Of a stretch of DNA of 64,000 nt, positions 55,460 to 64,000 are shown piece after piece. This stretch comes from Xylaria sp. FL1777 (lineage: Eukaryota; Ascomycota; Sordariomycetes; Xylariales; Xylariaceae), in assembly GCA_022578965.1 (NCBI GenBank), contig MU400558.1, positions 62,001-126,000 of the forward strand, written 5' to 3'. The stretch's first letter is position 1, and each line of letters starts with the position of its first letter. The notes beneath the pieces are model-generated. The model ran no database searches. It worked only from the letters and a program-made list of their open reading frames with translations, and had not been told where the DNA came from. The position numbers and the translations under genes were made by a program.

Positions 55460-56983
55460 TTAAGGCTTGAATATCACCTTTTGCACCTGCATTTTATCGA
55501 AAATTTCGTATCCCAAAACTGCCTCGGAGAGGGGCATGATATGCTCAAACATGAAACTTTAGTAGATTAGCAGCTGAACATCTGCAAATACGTGGTGCCG
55601 GAAGGAATCTACCTACCTAAACACTTCTTGCTTTTTAACAAGCACTTTTAGTGCCTCATCAAAGACTGAGCGAACTGGACATCTACCCATTTGGACACGG
55701 ACATTTTTGCTATGCCATGATTAGTATTGGCTCCTGCATAGCTGGATAGGATTTCGACATACTCGTATCCATCAGTAGCAGTAAATGGCATCTAAATATA
55801 AGTCAGCAGATCCCCCGGAGGTGGTTTTGTGGAAGTGGTATCCTTTACATCGGAATTATGGACGCCAATACTACTTATAAATCCGAATGGCCTTATCACA
55901 TCATAAGCAGTCCTCAGCGCTGGTTTCAGACCGACTACCTCGATCACGATGTCGGCACCGCGACCTTCAGTTACCTCCTTGATCCGTTTGACCATACCAT
56001 CAGGATCCGTCTTGAAATTCAAGGGTTCAGCACCTAAGCTCTGAGCAATCTCAAGCCGGCTGTCTACGCTGTCGATGGCGAACATATGTTTTGGTTTGTA
56101 TTCGAGTGCTGCGACCAGCGCACACAGTCCTACCGGCCCACACCCAATTACAACTGCTGTTGCGTTCGCAGGATCTTGCATCCCAAGGCCGTTAAAAGCA
56201 TTGCGAGCCCCGAAGAAACCCGTAGGGAAAATGTCAGCCATGAGAATTAGCGCCTTGTCGTCGATCTCTGAAGGAGCCTTTACTACAGTCCCATCCGCAA
56301 ACGGAACCCGTATATAGTCCGCCTGTGCTCCATCTAGGCGTGCCGAGCCAAAGAGTAGGCTATTGACACAGCGGGATGAGTACCCATTCTGGCAGTAAAA
56401 GCATTTCATACTGTGAAAATTAGCCCAGAAAACCGACCTCCCGTTGCGCGTGGGCTTGCTTCATGGACGATATCGTACCAAGATACAGTGAATGGTGCAA
56501 CGACCTTGTCCCCAATCTTGACTGTCTGCACACCCTTTCCAGCCGCAACGACAGTGCCGGTGAACTCATGGCCCATAATGAAGCCAGCCCCTGCAGGCTC
56601 ATGACCTCTAAAGACGTGGAGCTCCCTGGACAATTGTTAACCTGACGAAGATTGAGGGATGCGAAAATAACGAGAGACCTACGACCCACAGAGCCCTGCC
56701 GCAAGGACTTTGACGACGATGTCCTCATCATCCTGAACTACTATTACATCAGCAAGGCTCGCTCGAGAAGTCACGACATATTCGAGCAGGGTAAGGCCCG
56801 CGCAGGCACCGGGTGACAAGTCAGAAGACAGGGGGAATGCGAGAGGGAATATCGAGCTACCGACAGACAGTACAGGCGGGAAGGGGAATAGGTTCGCTTA
56901 CTCTTGGGCACCGGTCTCTGCTGCAGTGAGACCTTGTATGGCCCGTCGAAGACGACCGCATTCATCATAGCTGGCAGCTCCAT
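55460..56983 (-). CDS. Zinc-dependent alcohol/sorbitol dehydrogenase-like MDR enzyme
   Basis: Seven exons: 56983-56902, 56740-56683, 56625-56479, 56410-55849, 55791-55763, 55709-55617 and 55556-55460, giving 355 residues with all junctions in phase. It is a medium-chain dehydrogenase. Catalytic zinc ligands appear as Cys45 (GLCGSELHVF) and His65-Glu66 (IMGHEFTG). The structural zinc cysteines are 96, 99, 102 and 110 (CMKCFYCQNGYSSRC). The Rossmann dinucleotide motif is VIGCGPVGLCAL (183-194), with acid Asp209 after beta-2 favouring NAD(H). The tail reads VFDEALKVLVKKQEVF and ends EIFDKMQVQKVIFKP. Substrate cannot be read from sequence; relatives oxidise secondary alcohols or polyols. Exon 5 is only 29 nt. 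Intron 4 is revealed because its retention brings an in-frame TAG. It is convergent with sen15. Confidence 0.9.
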
Positions 56984-58123
56984 ATTGGCTCGTGAGCCAA
57001 ACTTGCAGTTCAGATTGGCCCCCTTATTCCCAATCTACCTAAATCCCGTTCTAATATATCGTATTGGTCTGATAGGGTGCGGTGCTGTAACCCGACTGAA
57101 CCACCAGACTCTTACTTCTAGTCGATATGCAATGATGACCAGGAATTTACCTCTTGCGTTTTTTTTCTTTCTGTTTTTCTTTCTTTCTGTCGATTTTTGG
57201 TCTCTTACCTCATTGGCTATATCTCCCTAGTCTAGCAGATCTCGCCTTAGAACGCAGAACGGGTGGTAGTTACCACCACCTGGCATGCATATAGATGTTC
57301 TACACAGCTACATACGGTAGTTTGAGATCAGGTGAGTCGAAGGATGGGTCACAATGAAAGCGATGTCGGCAATTGGTTTTTTTATTTCATTTTTTTTTTT
57401 TTTTATTCCCCCCCTCATTTCCAAAAATTTTCCTACATGTGCACGCATTCTTATTCCGCCTTCCGAATGTGCGTAACAGTGGCCCTTAGTCAGTACATGA
57501 GTAGCGTCACGATGATACAACACTACGAGTAAAAAAAGTAGTGGCTCATTCCGCACACAATATTTAGTCGGATGCGGGGAGGAGGGCCAAAAATACCTAA
57601 CTAACTAAGCCTTGGTGGGGGCACAAAAAAAGCGTCGTTCACGGATACTAGCGACAAAAAGTCGGCTGTGAAGATGAGATGGGCTATTTCTGATTTTACT
57701 GTACTAAGTAAGTAAGTAAGTAAGATGTCATCTTGTTTGATCGTCGATGGCTGTGAGCCCTAAGGATTCCGGAATGTGTTCCCGTCATCGTGTACAAGGT
57801 GGGTTATGGATAAGATGTGTGTCGATTTGATCGAGTCTAAGTACGAATCAAGGAGAGGCGGGGGAGGCGATCGGGATTAGTTATCCGAGTAGGTATTGTT
57901 GGGCGAACCGTGGCATCAATTTGCGGATTAAGCGCAGGGCGCATGGCTGATGTGTTGAGTGGGGATAGTTGGCCTGAATTATGAAACTCTGGGGCTTAAT
58001 AACTTTTTGATATTCGCTCGGACAAGACACGATACCTATCAAACTCCGAAGCGTCGAAAAAAGAGATGAGCTAGGGAGCTTCAGAATTCAGTGTCTATGG
58101 CGTGAGGCATTGGCCTTTGGCTT

Positions 58124-58144
58124 GGTGGTGGTGGTGGTGGTGGT
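58124..58144. repeat. (GGT)7 microsatellite
   Basis: Seven uninterrupted GGT units in noncoding DNA downstream of the ADH promoter region. Confidence 0.9.
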
Positions 58145-59393
58145 GTGCCGGGGCTTTCGAGTGCCGGGAAGGCCTCTCTTATTTTCGGCATAAAACGTCG
58201 TGCAAAGTGTCTACTTGTCAGCCTCAGGTCGAACAACTACACTACCTACGCTACTGTAGCTAGCACAGAGTAGCAGGAAGCCCCACAGAGCAAAAGACGG
58301 TGTAGGTAGAATCATTATATGCAAGGTGCGGTGAGAAAGCAACCATACCTATGCAACCCCATTGACTCGGAAGCGAGAGGAGGCGTCGTCGAATTCAGGA
58401 TTCACGTACACATCTTGGCTCTAACCATTATCTTGAATAACACTACCAACACTACCGGTATAACTCGTACCAATCAATACTACTCGTCCCACGAGACACC
58501 CCATAGCAAAGAGCGGAGTCATGAAGATCCGGGGTTTGTTCAAGTCTTGGTAGGTAGGTGGTGATCTAGGGTAAGTAGTATATAGAACCATCGACTGGGG
58601 GGAGGGGTTGGCCTAGGTACGCATAGGTACTAACATCCCTATGCGTAAGTATCATTCCGACTCTCTCTTGATCAAGTGTGCAAGTGTGAGCCGGCCTGCA
58701 GTGGGTTTAACAATTTCATATTTCCAGTTATGCTCATGCATGATCCTGCGTTCCCTGATTGGCTGCCTGGCGGCTTTACGGGTTCTTGGTACAGCAAAAG
58801 TACCTCCCTATCGGCTTGGGAAACTGTCAAGTGTGCGGCTCGGCGGCCCCCAGCCGACTAGGTGCCTCATCGGCGGGAGCGGCTGAAATGAGACTACGAA
58901 CGCGTGATGCTAACGAGCAACGATTAAATCAACACGGCACTTACGATTCTCTCGTGGCACACTAATGACATGACGTCTGGTCTTGTTCGGGGCATGACCA
59001 CACCATGGTTGTTTGCAAAGTCGTTATGATGTATACTATGATCTGACTCGGTCGATCGGGACAAGGGGCATTGGGGTATCGAAGGTTACTGCACCATATC
59101 CCAGCATGTACCTCTCAGCCTCCACGTTGACGCATACATATAACGGACATTCGGCACAACCTACGCAGTAAGGAGAACGGCCCTTCCGGCCCTTTGAGTT
59201 GATATCCATGGATCTCCTACGGGGTGTCTTTGGGCGGTGGGGTTGTGTTATTAGATGATGCGAACATCGTTTAGAAGGGAAGAGTAAGTACGCATATGGT
59301 ATGCTCGAGGAAGCGGGGTGGGGTGATGGGTTTCTCACGAAAAGCCGCTAGAAATAGCGAACGGTTGACGAGCCCGATAAAACTTGCCAAGGT

Positions 59394-59423
59394 GGATGGA
59401 TGGATGGATGGATAGATGGATGG
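59394..59423. repeat. (GGAT)n microsatellite
   Basis: About seven GGAT units with one GGAT to AGAT change (GGATAGATGG). Confidence 0.9.
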
Positions 59424-60969
59424 GAATTCAGGATGGGCTAGCTATCGGGGGATGACCGATGCTGATGGCTGCTGATGGAGAGGCATAGGCATAGGCAGTA
59501 GGTTAGGTAGGCAGTTATCGTGCAGCAGATCTACAACAGGCAGTGTTCAGAGATGAGCTGACCGTTCCCTACCTGGGCGCCTACCTCATTTCACCTTCAC
59601 AGTACATGGAGGAGGATGGATGGAGGGGTGACATTGAGCCATGAGCGTCTCCTGTCAGATTGGGCAGGCTTGGGGCATGGATTTCTGCATGGGAGGAGGA
59701 GGACTGAGTTGGGTTTGGGAGGATGCTACCTACGTAGGCAAACTATGACGTTCAACTATTGGAGGCGGCTGAAGAGCTTCAGAATGCAGTGCTGCATATA
59801 AGCATGGGCCCAGGCCTCAGAATGGTCCCTGCGCCTGTACTTCCCTTTTGCTGAGGCATGGCGCGTGCCAACCCTGCCAGTGAGGCGGAGTAAACCAGCT
59901 GTTGATTGCCGTCGCCGCCAATCAGCGCGCGCGACTGTTTCGAGATCCACACGTCACTTTCGATTGTGGCTTTGGTGATTGGCTGCCGAGATCCACCCGA
60001 CCTGGATACCAATAAGGCCCGTTCTCCAGCGGTCGTCGCCGCATCTTCCGCCCTTCCTATTTCCCATTTCGAATTCATCAGCAATCAAATTCAAGAGCCA
60101 GAGAAACCGGTACTCGCATAGCGGCCCCCCTCATCCCTCCCGGCAGCCAACCTCTTCTCTTATTCTTGCTTCTTTCTTCGTTCTTGCCGGGGTCTCTTGA
60201 GTCACGCCTTTTAGCGTCATTTTGTCTTCCGTCGCTAGGTACCTGCCTATTATAATTGCGCTGTGCAGCCCTGTTTTTCTATGATATCCCGGTACTCCAA
60301 TCTCACTTCCTGCCTCACTCTGCAATACACCTGGGTTATTTGCTGTCTCCCGGTATATATGTATAACTGGAACTGCAAGTATAGCCTCTACTGCGTAAGT
60401 AGCCGATGAGTTGAAGATCCCGATAGGACTCTATCTCTCGAATAGTAAGTATGACTATTGAATGTCGCCCATAGCCTGTCCATGTATTATGTGGTGTAGA
60501 CGTTTCAGACTTTACTCATCTAGTAAGGTCGACGTGGAATTGCATCTCCAAGCAAGGTCTGCTGACGAAGCGGCACGTGTGGAAGAGCCGTCTTATTGAA
60601 CCCTCACTCTCACGCATCCCCATTTGGTTATCGCAGCTTTTGAGGCCTCCGTTTCTCCACCATGCTAGGCTGGTGTCCTGTAGGCATTGCTCATTCTTTT
60701 CCCTGGCTGGATACTATCCATATACTGCGTATGTAGTATTGGGATATCCAATCCTCACTCGAACACAAATATGGACCAGCCGTTTCGTAGCATGCCGCTG
60801 TGTATAATATCAACCACCTAACCTACCTGATACCGTGGTCTAGTCGGGGGTCTAGCTCTGCACTGACGAAATGAGGCAATCGCATGAATGCACTGTCACG
60901 CCCAGTGAGTGCCCGATGCTAGCATAGGTGAGCTGCGATGTCCTGTGGGCGGCGCACCCTTCGTAATGA

Positions 60970-61007
60970 GATGCAGTGAGGTGCAGTGAAGTGCAGTGAG
61001 GTGCAGT
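60970..61007. repeat. 10-bp tandem repeat (GTGCAGTGAG)
   Basis: About 3.7 copies of a 10-bp unit, with single-base variants (TGAA, ATGCAG). Confidence 0.85.
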
Positions 61008-64000
61008 TCGCGGATGCCGTAGCTGGTGTGCGAAATGCGGCTGGATTGGAGAGGTACCCGATGAGTACCTGCACGACCCATGCAGGTCAGACGTGCTATC
61101 CCACAGCGACCGCGAGCATGACGGCCAAGTTTCGGAGACGAAGGTACCTGGGTAGGTATCTTATATACCTTACATACCTTACATACCTACCTTACATACA
61201 GCCATGCAGTGCCACCTCGCATCCAATAGCGCTGTCCCAGCTGGATGTCTTGCTCAAGCATGCCCAACGGCATGTAAAAGACAAGGGGCTCTCTTAGACC
61301 TCAACACCATTCCATGCTGGGCCGTCACTGCTGCCATCACGTCCTCCCGTTCCCCTCCAAATAATTGCCTGCCTCTGAAAGATATGAGAACAGCGAGCAG
61401 GCGAACTTGCGAACTCCCAAACAAGATGCCATTGTAGATGAGACATATACACGGTAACTTTGGCATAGATCTACGTATGCCACTATCTTTAGAATTCATC
61501 TATGCATTCGACTGCAGTTCCTCTGCGGTCTGAATGAGGCTGAGGAACATGCCATGCCTCGGTCCTACTGCCAAGGGTGATTGTCAATGCTGGGTTGTAT
61601 GTTGATGCTAAAGGCCTCTTCCGAATCGGAAATAAAAAAAAGAGAGCTCTTGATCTTGCACAAGCGGCCGTCTAAACAGAGTGAACCAAGTAAGATGACT
61701 GGCGGGAAGAGACTCTGCTAGCTCAGCTGAGAAAGATGCGCCATAAGACGACGTAACAGCCACCCGGCGGATCACATATCCGTCGCCTCTTCTTTCGCCT
61801 TGCCAGAGACGTCGCTGCCTTCTCTGACTGCTTCTCTAGCCTTCTTTGCCATTGCTTCTTCAAATATAGTATTATTCATCTCAGAACCACTCGATTTTAC
61901 TGACCACCTCGTCTCGCCCGCCGTATCTGTGGACATCGTGTGATGGGATTTGTGTAGTTGTGTTTGTTGATCTCGTATAGAAAGCCAGCAGCTAGTGGCC
62001 AGCGTTGAATCGCCGTCTAGAGCTGCATATACTTATTCTTCTCGCTGACCGGGCCGTTACTTTAACTGAAGACTCCTGGTGGCGATCTGAATATACAACC
62101 AGACTCATCCAAGGATTGCATCTTGAGACTATCAACCTCGGCCATCTTTTATTATCGAGGAAGTGGGCTGGAAGAGAATCCGCTTTACGTCTACCAAACC
62201 GCCTGGCAAAGAAGGTCCCATCATCTACACGCGGGGAACGAATCCATTGTCAAATCCCCTGTTACTCTCGACGTCCTCCCGCAAAGGTGTCCCAGACAGC
62301 TATCGTACCTCATATCGCTGCCACATGGCAGGGCTGATTTAGGCCCGTGGAGCTGTATTCACCATTGGACAGACGGTCGGCCGATTACCAGCAACGCGTA
62401 ACCACATTTGGCTACCCTCGACGACGGCATACCTCTTACTGGCTTCTGTTGGCCTTAGCGAGGTTTTCGGGTTGGTTTCTTGGTTTTTCTTTGGAGCTGC
62501 AAAGAAGGATTGGTTAACTAGTCTGCACGGCATCTTGCCTCATCTCGCCGGTCGTATCTCTGGTTAGAGCTCCTTCCCTACCTGGGTACCTAGAGCTAGC
62601 GAGCGAGCCAGTTTCACCGTCTTTTGCGCAATCATTTTCACCTACCCCAACGTAAGTCCTTACACCGTACACATACATGTACTCTCGCTATTTTTGCTCG
62701 TTCCGAACTTTAACAGTGAGAATAGGCGCTCTGCCGCTCTGCCTCGCAATCGCTGAAAAGCATTGAAAAGCATTGCAAAGCATCAAAGACGGATGCTTCA
62801 ACTTGCTCATTAGAGCAATCATATTAGCCTGAGGTACATGCCTGGGTAGCCGCTCTCGAAGTGATTAGGTGATGCATGTGTAATGCTGGTTCCCTTCTGG
62901 TTACATACACCCACAGCTTGCCACAGCGTTCGGTCGCAGCCGCAATTCGCTTGCTGACTTTTAAACAAACTGGGCACTCGGCATCGTCTCCCCGTTGACT
63001 AATGAACCCGCTCCCTCGGAGCGGATAATCACTCATAATCGTCTGGACACCTGTGGCAGATAAACGCCTCTGCGCGCTCCGAGAAGACGCTCCGCTAGGT
63101 AGGAAGCTTCCTTTGTCGGTCCATCTGGTCTGGTCTTCAGTCACCACAGAGCCCTGTAATCTGACTGGACTCCTGCGTTGACCACGTACACTGCGCCGTA
63201 CCGTAATCTTTGCTGCGGACAATGCCTCGTGGGTCTGGATACATGAAGTATCTATAATTACTCGTCCGACCTTGATCCTGGATTTGGCGAAACTGAACGG
63301 CACGGCAAGACAGAGGGTCTATGAAACCTGTTCGGGAAACTCGTTATCGAGGTACCTACCAGGCCACCGAGCCCAGTGCTCATCTGTCGATCATAGCGGC
63401 GCCATAGGTCAGTTGACCACTGGACTGCGCTACCTGCCTGCGATATCATCCCGCAGGCTGGTGGTACTTCGAAGGTACCGAGCAAATCGAACAGGAACCC
63501 TTGTACGACCGCTTGCATCGGGTGCACGATACGACATATACCACTAGTACCTATAGGTATACCTATATACGTACTACACTAGCTGTGATCATACATGTAT
63601 GTACTGCTGTACACTACATGCTAGCACAGATTGCCTGCTGTAACCACCTACACATACCTACACATACTTACACACACTTATACACTACCGGTACACACAC
63701 ATACTCTGCCCTGGCCTCCCTTGCCCTGGCCGCCTCTTGACCTGCCTAGGTACCTCCCTACCTACCCTTAGGTACCTTACCTGCCTGCTTGATTGCACTG
63801 GCTGCATCTCGCAATTTGTCCCGCCCACCGGCCCCAGCATCTTGTTTCTTCCTTGGCCCTCCATCCTGTCATCAACCCCCTGCTCCCTCTCCACCAGTCT
63901 AAGTCGCTCAAGCGTGTCTCGTTGCTACGTCCGGCCGCCAGTCCCACCAAAATAGCGCACACGCGAAAAGAGCCTCCGCGAGACCACGTCTCTTCCCCCG

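Larger units (their letters stand above)
56984..64000. other. Gene desert with many short tandem repeats
   Basis: 7 kb with no supportable gene. The frames present are short, motif-free and rich in low-complexity translations. It holds simple repeats: T15 at 57390-57404, (TAAG)5 at 57705-57724, (GGT)7 at 58124-58144, GGAT repeats at 59394-59423, a 10-bp unit GTGCAGTGAG repeated about four times at 60970-61007, and CTTACATAC repeats near 61165-61199. The last 500 bp are C-rich with ACCTACC words, likely the promoter of a gene to the right. Confidence 0.5.

Overview
The window is nuclear DNA of a filamentous ascomycete, most likely a sordariomycete. Evidence is the gene families (HET, Ste12 with C-terminal zinc fingers, FHA-forkhead, Clu1, Dml1, Sen15), short GT-AG introns of roughly 45-250 nt, and an intron-containing tRNA-Leu. 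I cannot place it to genus. About thirteen protein genes in 64 kb is sparse, and the spacer DNA is rich in TAGGTA/TACCTA words that are rare in the coding exons.

Layout. 0-12 kb: the 3' end of an unknown gene; an intronless HET-domain gene; dml1 (mitochondrial inheritance), divergently transcribed from a small AhpC/TSA-like thioredoxin-fold gene; and ste12 (MAPK-dependent transcription factor). 12-25 kb: a desert of about 13.6 kb upstream of ste12 with no supportable gene. 25.3-26.0 kb: an isolated, intronless, GC-richer gene for a phosphomannomutase-like HAD phosphatase of bacterial type. 26-28.5 kb: AT-rich spacer, then the pyrimidine-rich leader of a forkhead gene. 28.5-40 kb: FHA-forkhead gene, clu1 (convergent to it), an array of the octamer CTTATCGT, and a long conserved-looking gene of unknown function. 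40-44 kb: spacer. 44-53 kb: a ferric/cupric reductase, a Yippee/Moh1 protein, an SLC35F6-type transporter and a DUF2985-like membrane protein. 54.5-57 kb: tRNA-Leu(AAG) with a 16-nt intron, the tRNA-splicing endonuclease subunit gene sen15, and a 7-exon zinc alcohol dehydrogenase tail-to-tail with sen15. 57-64 kb: a second desert with many short tandem repeats.

The genes are mostly housekeeping or regulatory and do not form an obvious single pathway or a secondary-metabolite cluster. Thematic links are: two genes of mitochondrial partitioning or distribution (dml1 and clu1), two developmental transcription factors (ste12 and the forkhead), and a tRNA that needs splicing lying beside a subunit of the enzyme that splices it. 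I did not find a convincing undescribed system. The points most worth a second look are the bacterial-type HAD gene in the desert, the ste12 intron inside the second zinc finger, the tRNA-Leu/sen15 pairing, and the N-terminus of the unknown gene at 37.6 kb. Exon coordinates were worked out by hand from splice signals, reading-frame continuity and family similarity; no search was run.
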